64,000 bases of DNA from Gavia stellata (Eukaryota > Chordata > Aves > Gaviiformes > Gaviidae): assembly GCF_030936135.1 (NCBI RefSeq), contig NC_082599.1:10061472-10125471 (forward strand), given 5' to 3'. The notes under the pieces are model-generated. The model was given only the letters and a program-made list of their open reading frames with translations, searched no databases and had not been told where the DNA came from. Below are positions 37,640-59,100 of the stretch, one piece after another. The position numbers and the translations under genes are program-made. Numbering within the stretch: the first letter of the stretch is position 1; every line of letters begins with the position of its first letter.

Positions 37640-37737
37640 AGCCATCCACTTTTTGTCATGGACAAAGATGGGACACTAGGTGACAAAGATCTTTGGTTTG
37701 ATCCATATGGATACCGCTCTTCTGTTCTCTTTGTATA
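37640..37737 (+). mobile_element. Ancient CR1-like 3' end relic
   Basis: The sequence GATGGGACACTAGGTGACAA then TCTTTGGTTTGATCCATATGG (about 37667-37710) follows the old CR1 ending that reads GGGACACTGGGCTAGATGGAC, TTTGGTCTGA, CCCAGTATGG, and the next bases resemble the TTCTTATGTTCTT close. A poly(T) of 12 follows at 37741-37752. It is short and decayed, so only the terminal block is recognisable. Confidence 0.5.
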
Positions 37738-37752
37738 GAATTTTTTTTTTTT

Positions 37753-38379
37753 AAATGGTGACTCTATAGAGTTGCAAAAAACACAGGTCACCCAGAATGG
37801 CAGTGATGTAGCTTCCCTTAAAATTTAAAGCCATCAGTGCATAACTTCAAACTGGCCCCCTGACTTTGCTAAATGGAGGGGAAAATGTAAACCCTCACCC
37901 CACCCAGCCATGCTTAAGAAGAGGTGCAGTCATAACTACCAAAATAACCACCTTAAAGGTGTTTTTCATGCCAGAACCACCCCAGTGGATCACAGATCAA
38001 CAGCCAACTGGCACTAAAGCAGCACAAATAGTGACTCAGTGTTCATCACTAACTAGGGAGGCTACTGAGCAAACGGCCGAAGACTGTGCATCCCTGCCAC
38101 CATTGCTGGGAAGTTTCCAGAAGCTGGAGAGCACTGCTAAAGGGCCACTACTGAATGAAGTCAGTCCTTCCATGTATGATAATCCCAGGGCCACCCTCTC
38201 ATCTCACCACCTGCCAGGTAAAAAACAGATCTGAAGTTAAAAATACACATTAAAAATTGAAAAATAGTCTTCGAGTCAAAATGCGCATGGAGGGCTTCTG
38301 TTAGTGCGCACTACCAACCCCCATGTTACAACACGGACACAGGATCTGAAGGGGAAAACACAAACTAGCAAGGATAAGA
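37753..38379. other. Spacer before the CpG island, with an open but unsupported frame
   Basis: A 122-codon + frame (37866-38234) crosses this stretch and contains a donor-like CCAG|GTAAAA at 38218. The translation has no motif I know, and there is no start context or downstream acceptor in matching phase. On the opposite strand the same place looks like an acceptor (polypyrimidine tract then CAG) with no coding frame after it. A noncoding exon of a divergent transcript is possible but unproven. Confidence 0.3.
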
Positions 38380-38607
38380 TACGGGAAAGCGCGCAGCTTC
38401 GGTGTTGGGGGAAAATCAGCAACGAGCTGTTCGCAGGGACGTCCCTACGAGCAGCCGTTGAGGCCGGGCCAGGGGAGGCGACAGCCAACAAACCCCTGAG
38501 GAGAGGAGGAGGACGGCTCCTACCCGCGGCCCTTCCACACAGCGTCTTCCCGCGCGCCCACCGCGCCTGCGCAGCAGTTGCGGCCGCCGTTGCCACGCCA
38601 GGGAGCT

Positions 38608-38624
38608 GCGTTGCCTGGCAACGC
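38608..38624. promoter_or_regulatory. Perfect symmetrical RFX X-box
   Basis: GCGTTGCC-T-GGCAACGC is a 17-base palindrome around one central base and contains the ideal RFX dimer site GTTGCC(N)GGCAAC at 38610-38622. In vertebrates RFX2/RFX3 binding to such sites close to the transcription start drives cilia and flagella genes. A second half-site GTTGCC lies 21 bases upstream. Its place some 40 bases before the first consensus 5' splice site fits a core-promoter role. Confidence 0.85.
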
Positions 38625-38734
38625 GGCCCCTGCCGCGAGAGGAGCGGAGGTCGCGGCAGCCGCCGGTGAGCGCCGGTGCCCGGGGCGGCCCTTGGGGCGG
38701 TGGGGCTGTGGCCAGGCACGGGGGCGAGGTCTGT

Positions 38735-38764
38735 GAGGTAAAAAAGGTACGAGAGGTAAAAAAG
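38735..38764 (+). repeat. Two 12-bp direct repeats, 18-bp spacing
   Basis: GAGGTAAAAAAG occurs at 38735-38746 and again at 38753-38764. Each copy contains a donor-like GAG|GTAAAA. They sit in the first intron or leader region just after the presumed first exon. Confidence 0.8.
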
Positions 38765-39143
38765 AGCAACACGGCCACGGGCAGGGGGCTGGTGCAAGGC
38801 CAGGAGCAGGGTCGGCGGTGCCGTGAGGTGGCTCGGCTGCGTGGCCTGGCTGGCAGGGCGCGACGCCCTCATCCCGCCCGGGGACAGCGCTGCTCCGTGT
38901 GAGGGGCTGTGGCGGTGACAGCGCTGCCGCTCCCGTCGCCCAAGGTGGAAGGCAGCCTCGAGCCGTAACTCGGGGAGCAGACGGTTGGCTGTGGTAGCAG
39001 GAGGAACAGCTACAGACTGAAACAGAACAGCGTTATAACCAGTGGCTCCAGTTTGCCACAGCCAGCTTTAAAGGGTGTCGCCTCGCCCTCTGCCAGTCTC
39101 CTCTCCACTACCGAGCCATACCACAGCTTTTCCTGCTGCACCG

Positions 39144-39375
39144 ATGAGAATGTTGAGATTGCAGCAGAGCATCTTCAGCCCCAAAGGGGTTGCTAACATC
39201 GTTCTTGCCCTATGTATCCCAGGCTTCCTTGTGTACAATAAACTAATCTGGCGGAACAGTTCAATGGGGTTTATTGCTAGCACGGCCATATTTTTTCCTC
39301 GGTTCAGCTTGAAATTTGTGATTACCACCATTCATTTTGAAGCTATTCTGTGGACATTATGGGCAGTCCACTGGG
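39144..39375 (+). CDS. Coding exon 1 of the 205-residue gene
   Basis: It encodes residues 1-77 plus one base of codon 78, that is, nearly all of the hydrophobic part. It ends at TGG G|GTGAGA. The upstream acceptor for the coding exon is uncertain: candidates end at 39061 and 39126 (TACCACAG). A stop in frame lies at 39069. If the intron is kept the frame runs to a stop at 39492-39494, adding about 39 residues. Confidence 0.6.
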
Positions 39376-42300
39376 GTGAGATTAGGCCAACAGGAGAGGG
39401 GCACAGTTGGTGGTTCACGGATCCAGAGTTAACTTCTGTGCCTGGAATACCTGTTAAGCAGTTTCTGATGGTAGGCCTAGGAGAAAACCAGTGAAATTGT
39501 AGGTTTCTCTTCTGCTATCAGTGAGGCTGTTTCTGCCGAGAAATATTATTCAGCTTCTTGTACATGTCTGTTTGTAGAGCCACAGGACTCTTGTAAAATC
39601 AGCTAAAAATTATCAATGGAGCATCATGATTTTTACAAGGTACAATTTCACATCTTTTAAAATAAGGCATAAGGGTGGGGAGAAATGGAGGAACAGATAG
39701 ATAAGCCCATTCCCTCTATAAAAATAATATATTCTTGTTTATATTCAGTGTTCTAGAAGGCAAGGTTAGCCTTTGGGATTGTTTTTAATTATATGGAAAT
39801 AAAAATGTGTTTGGGCATGCCAAACTTTTATAGTCCATAATGAGTTTATTGCATATAATAATTATGGGCTCAGTAATTAAAACTTAAAAATTACTGTGAT
39901 TTTATTTAATATAAATTATAAATCAAAGATTTTATTTGACTTTTTATAAGTTAAAACTAGGATCTGTCAGAAACATCAGTCTTAAATTTCATATTATGGT
40001 AATTATATGTTAGGCTTCAAATACAGGAGTTGCATGTGTGTAAAAGCCTTTGACAAGTCAAAAACATCAGCTAAGAGTAGAATTTATTTTAATTTAGTAT
40101 AATATATATGTTTTAAAATCATTTATAACAATAATTATTCAAGCTTTTTTTTTCTTTTAGGGCCGCTCCTCCAAACGAGAGACATAGCAGTTTCTGCAGT
40201 TGCTTTATGGGATCATATAATACACAGTCATCAGCTCCAGGATCTTTCATTAGCAGATCCTTTTAAGTCAAGGACAAGGAATACCAAGAACATTTACAAA
40301 CCCATGAACAAAGAAATGGTCAGGGCAGTAGTAGATACTGGACTAAGAAAAAAGAGCACTCACCACAAAAACAAGGAAGATGCAGAAAAGGAGTATGTTC
40401 TTGATCCCAGACCTCTACACCTAACTTTAGGTAAACGATTATATTCTGATTTGTGAATTTTTGTTTTTATTTAAAATGAACTAAAATGAGGAAGCTAAGC
40501 TTTCTGTTCAGTAAGATAATTTAATGCTAAATAGCATAAATTCTTGTTTTAAAATTTGTCAAAATTCAGCAGATTAGGCCATCAGGTAAACAATGGAATT
40601 GCTATTAGTGGCTTGAATGTGTCTTTTCTTATTTGAAATGTATTAAAAAATATTATTCTTGTGACAATGAAGGTAAAAATGAAGAAGCTAGTGCATCTTG
40701 GTGAAGAATTGTTCATTAAGAGGCAGGAAGTCTTTTACACTTATTTTAATATGTTTTGTATATGGACTGTCATAACTTTACCTTATATTCTCAAGCAAAC
40801 ATCAGTGATTTTGATATTGTATTTTGGGGGGGAATGTTTTAGTATTAAGATTTTTTTTTAAGTCTATTTGAAATGGTTTGTTTTATCCCTTATTCAGTAA
40901 AAAAAAAATTACTAATGCTGTATTAAGTGTATTCTTTATTAATATATATCCACCTTTACTCAAAGTTAAAAAGGTTTGTTTTTACAATGGTCCTGGGGCT
41001 AAACCCGGTAAGAATTAACACCTGTAGTTAAATACCTTTTTCAAATTTAGAAGCAAACATGCAACAAGATAAAAGTCACAGATGTGAGGGCTTGGAATGA
41101 TGCCTGGTGAGAAAACTCACTTTTAAATAGTATTATAATAATACAGTTGCACAGCAGGGACAGATAATATTGCTTAAAAAAACAAAGCCAGGGAGCATCT
41201 TAACAGACCAGGAGTCTAAATTTGCTTCCCGCCTATCAGTTTCAGCCTTGTATGTCCCTTTTCTAAAGGTTTCTACAGCATTTTTGCCATTAACATTCTT
41301 CTTGTCTCCATCCTTTTGGTTGTCTTGATTAGGCTTTTCTTAAAGGACCTTCCAGCTCCACATTTTGCAGTTTTAATCATAATAAACTTTCATCATAATT
41401 AACAATTGTTTTATTTATTCTGTTTCATAAAAGTGCCCTTGGGCCTCTCTGAAGATCATGTTGCCTTTGCTATAGTAACTGTCACAGCAGTCCCAGCTCT
41501 AAAGAGAACCTTGTAATCAATGAGGCTCCATACAAGCACAGGCATCTGCCTTTTGGAATCAGCTGAAGGTTAAGAGGATAACTTAAGATAATTCACAACG
41601 AGTGAGTGTAACAAGTGGTGGGACAAAGGTAGTAAGACAAGGTGATTATTGCTATATTTACATGGTTATAGTTCTAAAGATGGAAGGGTTTTTTCTTTGG
41701 TTCATTTTGAAGAGGAATTTGAAAGAAGAGAGGACAGTGGGGACAAAAAACAGCAGAGAGGTATTGGGGTTAACACAAATACTAATAATCAGTGTTTATG
41801 GAAGCTAAAGGTTGTGGTGGAAAAATGCGGCCCAAGTGTGAGCATGTTCTCTGCAATTATAAGAAAGACGCAGTATTTTATCTTTAAATCACAGCATTGA
41901 TTGAAATGTCCCATATGAATGCTTGTGCAAGTGATTCAAAAGAATGTGCTGAAAGATTTTAAAAAATTGCAATTGTTTCTGGATTTTGCTTATTAGTATT
42001 TTCATGTATAGTCTCTCATTATTTTAAAATGCTTGTGTCAAGCTTTCTTTTCTTAATAAGAATTGTGTGGTTTAAACCTTACAGCTGTGAAACAACTTTG
42101 AAAATGTAATTTAATGCAACTTTTTCTTCTTGAGTTTGTGGGTAATCAAACAAAATCTAACAGGCCTCTCATTAAATTTTTCTCAATACAGACTTGAGTC
42201 CTAAAATCAAATAATAATAGTTTAAAGGTTAATGTATGTAATCACTTCTCTAATGTTCATTTTAGGATAAATAATCCACTTGGGCATAAATGGGTGTGTC

Positions 42301-43108
42301 AGTAAATGGGTTGGGCTTGTAAACTTGATGCATAAGGATGAAAACTCTTGGATGTCTTGAGCTGTGATAGATGTAGGCTTTCATTGCTCGTATTTATTCG
42401 AAGTGCTGCTTTCAGAATATCTTCATAGAGCCTTTTGCTTCAACCACATATCCCTTCTTGTGTGTCCTGCTGCCAGTTTTCCTTCATCAACTATGTTGTA
42501 TAAAAGCTTTCCTTCTAAACACCTGTATAACCTGTCCCTCACAAATATCCCATCTGGTTTATATTATTTAGAAGTTAGGTTTTGCCACCAATCTCTTCCT
42601 ATTTGGCAGCTTTAATCATCCATTTGTGAACGTTTTAAATACGCATTTTTTCTTACCCTGGGGGTATACAAAAGGCTTTCCACAAAGCCATCTCATTGTC
42701 TGCCTTAAAACAGGCTCTGACCACAGTGCTTGAAGAAAATCAAGGGTAGGCGTTTTTTATGTTGTGATACTGTCTTTCGTGCTGTGACTGGTTTGCTATC
42801 TTGTTGGCTCCCTGTCTATCCAGATTTTCTCATCATAAAGACCCTTGCTTGTGTATATTGGACTATCAAAATGGGATCTTGTTTCCTTACTCATTCACTG
42901 ATACTTTTAGGTATTAATGTCAGATGAAACTTGATATATGTATTTACTGATATTTTTATCATGTATTTTATAATTTGATTCTTCTTTTGTAGCAGAAACA
43001 CTGATTTGTGCAATATATGCTCTTCAAGAGTTGAATGGTCAAGAGGGAAAGCAGTCCTGGTTAGGAAAACTTCCTTGTCACTCAGCTACCAATTTCAGCA
43101 ATTCATGA
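39144..43108 (+). CDS. Three-exon gene for a 205-residue predicted membrane protein (unrecognised)
   Basis: Exons 39144-39375, 40161-40430 and 42993-43108 join in phases 1 and 1 with canonical GT...AG borders to give one uninterrupted 205-residue frame. Residues about 16-36 and 57-77 are strongly hydrophobic, and 41-52 is a possible third segment. After a GPLLQTRD turn the chain becomes soluble and basic (KSRTRNTKN, RKKSTHHKNK near 140-149), and a last hydrophobic helix-like stretch (LAETLICAIYALQEL) spans about 167-181. No signal peptidase site or known domain was recognised. The start is ATG 39144, with a second ATG at 39150 in better context (A at -3). The RFX X-box in the CpG promoter suggests expression in ciliated or flagellated cells. 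Function is unknown; a small ciliary or sperm membrane protein is my inference. Confidence 0.6.
40161..40430 (+). CDS. Coding exon 2 of the 205-residue gene
   Basis: This exon is 270 bases, 2 + 89 codons + 1 base. It follows a strong pyrimidine tract (CTTTTTTTTTCTTTTAG) and ends at TTTAG|GTAAAC. Only one of the three frames is open across it, and that frame is the one reached from exon 1. It gives DIAVSAVALWDHIIHSHQ and then a polar, basic stretch. Confidence 0.75.
42993..43108 (+). CDS. Terminal coding exon 3 of the 205-residue gene
   Basis: The acceptor is CTTTTGTAG|CAG|AAAC: two AGs three bases apart. Using the first gives Ala-Glu-Thr at the junction, using the second gives Glu-Thr; both keep the frame. 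The exon encodes the last 37-38 residues and stops at TGA 43106-43108, 15 bases before the poly(A) signal. Confidence 0.7.
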
Positions 43109-43123
43109 ATAAGCTTTAAGCAA

Positions 43124-43129
43124 AATAAA
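43124..43129 (+). terminator. Poly(A) signal AATAAA
   Basis: A canonical hexamer 15 bases after the stop codon, followed within 20-60 bases by T-rich sequence (TTTTTTAG...). The 3' UTR is thus very short, roughly 40 bases. Confidence 0.7.
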
Positions 43130-43149
43130 TGTTCTGAAATACTTTTTTA

Positions 43150-44908
43150 GACTCAGTTTGCAGGATCCTTCATGTTTCTCTTAAAGCTCATATTATTTTT
43201 CACCATCAAGAGCACCAGATAAAAAGCGCTTTACTGCACCGAAAATTGATAGACAACGGTATTTTATGTTAATACAGTGTATATTTTACATTCTGAAATT
43301 AGGATGCCGTAAATACATACGTGTGCACTCTGCTGCTTGACAGGGAGTGGTTTGAATTCTAGCCCATGGCCTGCAGGCAGAGCTGTGAGCTCCCGCAGGT
43401 GTGGAGGTGCTGTATTTGTGTCTGGGTATTGACTTGTCCAGGAGCTGAAACAGTGTGCTGCTAAGACAATTTATGTATGACCACCGACGTCATCCACGCC
43501 ATTCATTGATTTAAATTTTCTTTTGATACTTAGGTTTACATGCATTGCTTACCTTCGACTTGATACCTTTACAAGGATAACAAGAGTAACAAGGTGAGCT
43601 GTATGTGAACCAAACCATATGTAGAGAAAGAACTTTCCATGTAGTTCCAAAAGCATAAACTGACCTAGCTCGAAATCTCAAAGCCATCCTGTTGTTCTAA
43701 GATGTGGAATCAAGTTGATCTACGTTTGAAGGATGCCATGAGCTCACAAGGAAGTATGTTAGGCAGATAGTTCAACTAGAAGGAAGAGAGTATTCCTTAT
43801 AATTCTTTTAGTAGCTCACAAAAGTTCTTTAAAAGGATCAAAGACAGTTTTGTGCAAATTTTAAATTATTAACTATATGCATTTGTAGATGGATGCGCTC
43901 AGGAGCAGAATTTTTGTCTCAAAAATTAACAAATCCTATCCTAGAACAATCAGATAATTGAGCAAGTAGATCACGAACACCCCATTCTTTGGTTTGTTAG
44001 GATGCCTTTTCTTTTCATGACTATAATGGGTTTGGATACACAGTCTGATGGGATTTTGAAAGCTTATACAGAATAAGTGAGTGTTGCTTATTAATGTCTG
44101 GTTTATGCAAAGATTTTGGTACGAATGAAAGGGTTCACCCTTTCCGTTTAGAACTAAAACTTTCATCGAAGCGTCATCAGCTTGCATTCTAACTATTGCA
44201 TGTCCCTCTTCCTTTTTGGTTTTAACAAATACCATTGAGGCCTCATCGTGGACTCATGTTATTGGCTTATTACACATACCTTGGACATTCTTCCGTTGGC
44301 TTTGGTCAGTCCACATGAGCTGCTTCCTCTGTTCTTCAAAGATGACAAAGATCTATTCTTTGCTGTACCTACTATCATCTTTTTTTACTACTGAGACACT
44401 GACACTGGACTTTATCTGCCATTTGTGGGGGCAGGGGGGAATATTGTAAGTATTTTCACTGATTCCTTCTTTGAGAAGGCAGATATTTCACATCAACATG
44501 CAACAAGGCACCTCACAGTTGTCATCTGAGATCGACAAGCTCAGCTATCACAGTGACACTGTCACTGGTGTCTTGTAACCATCTCTTTGTTTCTCTATGC
44601 TCTTTATTTCTCTTGCATTCGTCACAGTCTCATTACACTTCAGCATTTTGCACTGGCAACAGTTTTTTATTATACCACTTTGATCATTTTTATTTTTGAG
44701 AATACAAAAATGTAACGTTGAAGAAACCTTCACAAATGAATTCAAACAGAGATTTTGTTTGTACAAACAAAACTATGTTATTGTGCATTGTTACATTGTC
44801 TCTTTGATAGTCTCCATCGTAATGGCTGTGGAAAGGTATCAAATTAAATTAAATTACTTGGCAAATAAAAGTTTACATTTTAAAATTTCCTGTATAAATC
44901 CTGTATGT
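43150..44908. other. Intergenic, nothing specific seen
   Basis: Noncoding DNA downstream of the short gene. A moderately GC-richer patch near 43340-43500 holds no open frame with splice support. Small frames at 43936-44235 (-) and 44216-44449 (+) are treated as chance. Confidence 0.4.
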
Positions 44909-44924
44909 AAAAAAAAAAAAAAAA
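44909..44924 (+). repeat. Poly(A) tract, 16 A
   Basis: A simple homopolymer run. Confidence 0.85.
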
Positions 44925-55265
<10,341 letters not shown>

Positions 55266-55283
55266 AAAAAAAAAAAAAAAAAA
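55266..55283 (+). repeat. Poly(A) tract, 18 A
   Basis: A homopolymer run followed by an A-rich, C-interrupted patch and then by the decayed CR1 tail; it is not part of that element. Confidence 0.85.
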
Positions 55284-55330
55284 GAAAAACCCCACAAAAA
55301 ACCAAACAAAAAAGTCAAGCTTGGAGGTTT

Positions 55331-55755
55331 CTGTGTCCAGCTCTGAGCTCTCCATTTCTAAAAACACGTGAGGGTCCGATGGGTAGCAAGAAGGATGATG
55401 AAAGGCCTACATAAAACAGCTGAGGAAATTAGGGGTCACTTCTTATACAGAAGATAAAGGGAAATGTAACCTTTCAGGCGTGGAAAACACTAGTGCAAGC
55501 AAAAAGACTTGTCTTACTACACACACTTGAGAACCAAATTAAAGCATGGCAAGGGCCGTTCACATTTGACATGCAGGAAACCTTGGACAATTAAACACTG
55601 GAATATACTGCCTAGAGACAGCACAGAAATCACATCGCAGATAGTCCCTGCCAGGCTGGTTAAATACCAGAATAACATCTGTATGTTTGATATCCTCTGC
55701 AGCTGAATGGATCAGACATCTCCAAGTCCCCTCCAGCCACGTGATTCTTGAACTT
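55331..55755 (+). mobile_element. Decayed CR1 LINE 3' end
   Basis: The last part of a CR1 copy is readable in order: GTGTCCAGCTCTGAGCTC (the VQFWAP block), AGGATGATGAAAGGCCT, CTGAGGAAATTAGGGGTC, ACTGGAATATACTGCCTAGA (the EHWNRLPRE block), GATCAGACATCTCCAAGTCC and finally CCTCCAGCCACGTGATTCTT, which corresponds to the avian end CCTTCCAGCC...ATTCTGTGATTC. It is heavily mutated, with no frame and a degraded octamer tail, and has the same + orientation as the other copies. Confidence 0.7.
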
Positions 55756-56194
55756 TAGAAATGGCCTAAAATCTCCCGTGGAATGGAAAGGAAAGTCTGA
55801 AGCTGTTTAAGTTTAGGAAACATGGTGGTCAGGTCTTTAATATATAAAAATTGCCCTTCAGTCAAACTGTTAAGCTACTGAAAATGACTTATACATTACA
55901 TAATCAGCATAGTCTTCTATAAACAAACCCAACTTGCCTAAAGTAGAAGGTTCAAATTAATTGTACACCTGAAACACAGGGCTGTAGTGCCTTTGAATGT
56001 CCAGGAATCTCCATCACATACCATACGTCATGTATTTTGAAAACCTGACCATTTGAGAATCTCAAAAGCATATTAAACTGGGGGGAGGAAGAAAGAAGAG
56101 AGAAGAATGCAACCCTTCACACCAACTACTGAGAGCGTAATTTAGAACGCCACAGAGATTTTTTTTTCTTGCTTAAAATAAAAAACCAAAACTC
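55756..56194. other. Intergenic gap between convergent transcription units
   Basis: AT-rich, no gene seen. On the minus strand the part next to 56.2 kb is G/T-rich, as expected downstream of a poly(A) site. Confidence 0.4.
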
Positions 56195-56199
56195 CACTA

Positions 56200-59100
56200 T
56201 GAACCACACTTTAACTTTATTGAAAACACAGTAAAAAAAAAAATATTCCTACAAAACATACAGTGTAACGGTTCAAACAAAGGAAAAAACACATTACCAC
56301 TGCTTTTCACAAAAAATTCAACCTGGCTAAGGCAGCAAGTATTTTCATTTAGTTATGTAACACAGCAAAGTATCCGCAACTGAGAATATTACAAAACATA
56401 TTTCTGGATGCCGTAAAATAAACCAGGAAGGGTTTGGTGGGGAGAAGGTAGGTACACAGAAAATTGTTCTGATTAAGGTAACACTAAAAGCGTAATTTTT
56501 CAGCTATATTTTACCTTGGTCCAAGATACATCCATGTGAAAGAAACATCAGTTGCTCAAGACTGCAGAGGTTACAAAGCCAAGAGGGGACCGCAGAGTCC
56601 GTTCAACATCTCTCAGCCTCACACGCAGTTAAGATTGTGCGTAAATGTTTTAAATTTTTTTTTGTGTAAACAGAAATCTTTAGCCACGGCAGTAACACTG
56701 CAGAGAAAAACCTGAAAGTGCATGACAGAAGGTATCTGTTGCCATTGTTCCAGCGCCAGCAGCAGCAACACCCATAAGGAACGCTAGTTCAGAACTCTTT
56801 TCATGGTTGCATCACCCAGGTCCATGTGAAGCTGATCCTGTGTGACAAGATGGCCAGCAGCACTCTGAGAACATTCTCTGCCTCCTCAGTGGGAATTTTA
56901 CAGACAAAGCTTCATGAAGACAAGGGCAAGGCGTGTTTTCTATTTAGGTAACGCAGCATTGGGTTCCTAACCCCACAAGAAAGGAAAGGAAATCCAGCCA
57001 TATTTTTTGTGTACAAGTATGCGTTTCATACACTTAAAGATTTCAAATCCATAACTCAAATGTATCTTCATTTTCTATCCATTTGTATTAAAATAATAGA
57101 AGTCAGGCCAAATCAGACAAAAATACTTTGCAACCTACCTTTAAAAAAATGAAAAATGACTCAACTTTATTTTGTTATATGAAGCCAGGGAGAAGAAAGT
57201 TACCTGCACAGATTCTGTGAATCTAAATTTTGGCCCAGACTGGGAAAAAATATGGTTGGGGAAAAATAGAAGTCATGCACCAGTTACTTTTCTCCTTAAG
57301 CATTTAAACAGAACCCTCATATTCACAATATGGGTACCACCACCATGCCGCTTTTCTGAATGATCATGTCACATGGAGAGAGAAGGTCCAAAACACACTC
57401 ATGCACATGAAATGCGTAAGGTACAGAAAACGCACGAAGAGTCTTACCTTGGCAAAGTCTGACTTTGATCAAAACACAAAAGAATTACACACTGCCAACA
57501 CACTAGAACGACGTGTCTCAATCCCCAATCAAGTAAGGCAGCAAGGCACAGCAAGAGCTGCAGTCTTACTCTACAAATTACAAGGAAGGTAACTAAAGAG
57601 CGGTCCCACAGAACATCAGCTACTCCGCAGTAACTGACATCGGCACAGCCTCAAATCAGCTGTACGAGCACATTACTCTCGCTGAGAAGTGGGCCGCTTG
57701 CATCACACTACTGACAGTTAAAAGTACATATATATGCAATGACTACACCATTTCCATCTCACTCCTGATTCAAATTTACATGAGCTCTTGGTAATTCGTT
57801 AGAGGACCCACTATAATAACAGGATTAGTTTTAATGGAATCTAGTGGTAAAAACCAGATCAGGTACAAATGAATAAATACTAACGTTTTCATAACGGAAG
57901 AATATTTCTAACTAGGGAATGTTTCTGTATAGACTATGCGGGAAAAGAAATATATTAAAATCAAAGCAAGTGCCCTGATACTCCAATAGCTGGTATCTAT
58001 GAAAGCACTGAATATATGAAGAATGCAAAATAAAGCACTGTTCATGAAAGGAGCTTCATCCAGTGATGCCGACTATAAAACTTAAGGTAATGGGGCAGGG
58101 GGCGGAAGCAATTGCCACACTTGAGGTTAATCCACAACAAACATTTAGAAGCAGTATCCTAAAGTGCTCACATAGGTACAAATGAACAGTCAGACACCTA
58201 AAGCCTTTAAGAATTGGAATTTCCTAATTTCTGTGTTTACGTGAGGCCTTCATACAGATATAGCTTTTAATTAGCTTGGAATTAGATATGTCAGGATTAT
58301 CAACATTTACAGGATATTTCTGACACTATCCCTTTGACTGCTTGGAGTCACCTTCTATATTTGTTAAAACATGTAATGCTATGTATGTAAAAAAAAAATC
58401 TATGAGCAATAAATGAAACTGAAGAAGTTACTTCGAAAAATATGGTAATTAATACAGAACTAGCAAGCATCCTCAGGTTTTCCGTTGCCAAGACAGAGCC
58501 ATCTTCAGAAGTTCACAGGCTTCTTTAAAGTCAAGGATAATGTTGCACTGTGAATCACAAAACAGATTTTAAGAATTCATGAAGTTCTTTTCAGTGTTAG
58601 TGAATTACTGGCATATCTAGAGGACATACAGTTAGCTTTCATATACTAACGATACACATGTTTCTTCCTTCTCTTTGAAAGAAGAATTTTAGGTGCTTCA
58701 GTTGTGAAACATTTCAAAAAACCTTCCCATTTAAGTTTCCTTCTGGTATGTATTCTCACAGATTGTACACCAGATCTATGTAGATTCTTCTTGTTCTGTT
58801 ATTTCACCTTTTGTCTACACCACGAAGAGGACCTGTTCTTAACATCAATGCCACTGAGAAAGAGAGGGAATGACTTGAAAACATAAAAAAGGATGCTAGA
58901 TGTCTTCAAGAATTAATGTTAGATTTAGAAAAAAGTTTCATCAGCCCCTGAATTTAATGAACTTAAGTATTTAAAATGTATTTTTAGTAATATGGAATTT
59001 TAAAGATCCACTAGAAAAAGCATGGGAAACAGACTGCCCGCACAGGTGAGCTCCATGTCATTTCCCCACCACCACCCCTGCCAATTATTGGGCCATGTTG

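Larger units (their letters stand above)
38380..38960. promoter_or_regulatory. CpG island promoter
   Basis: This is the only CpG-dense, GC-rich interval in the window, with many CG dinucleotides (for example GCGCGCCCACCGCGCC near 38552-38567) against an otherwise CpG-poor background. It has no TATA box, as usual for housekeeping and ciliary promoters. It holds a perfect X-box (38608-38624), a half X-box (38589-38594), and a consensus 5' splice site CCG|GTGAGC at 38666 that would end a short untranslated first exon on the + strand. A donor-like CGG|GTAGGA on the minus strand at about 38523 hints at divergent transcription. The + strand gene starts translation about 0.5 kb downstream. Confidence 0.85.

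Noticed and set aside
37866-38234. 122-codon + frame ending near a donor-like site
   Set aside because: No start context, no downstream acceptor in phase and no recognisable domain; it overlaps an acceptor-like site on the other strand.
38276-38872. Long overlapping frames in the CpG island (up to 198 codons on the minus strand)
   Set aside because: GC-rich DNA has few stop codons, and the translations are Ala/Arg/Pro-rich with no conserved pattern, so they are composition artefacts.
57443-57575. Minus-strand donor GTAAGACT with about 37 open codons before it
   Set aside because: The open stretch is Leu/Val/Cys-rich, the acceptor is poor, and no following exon matches in phase.
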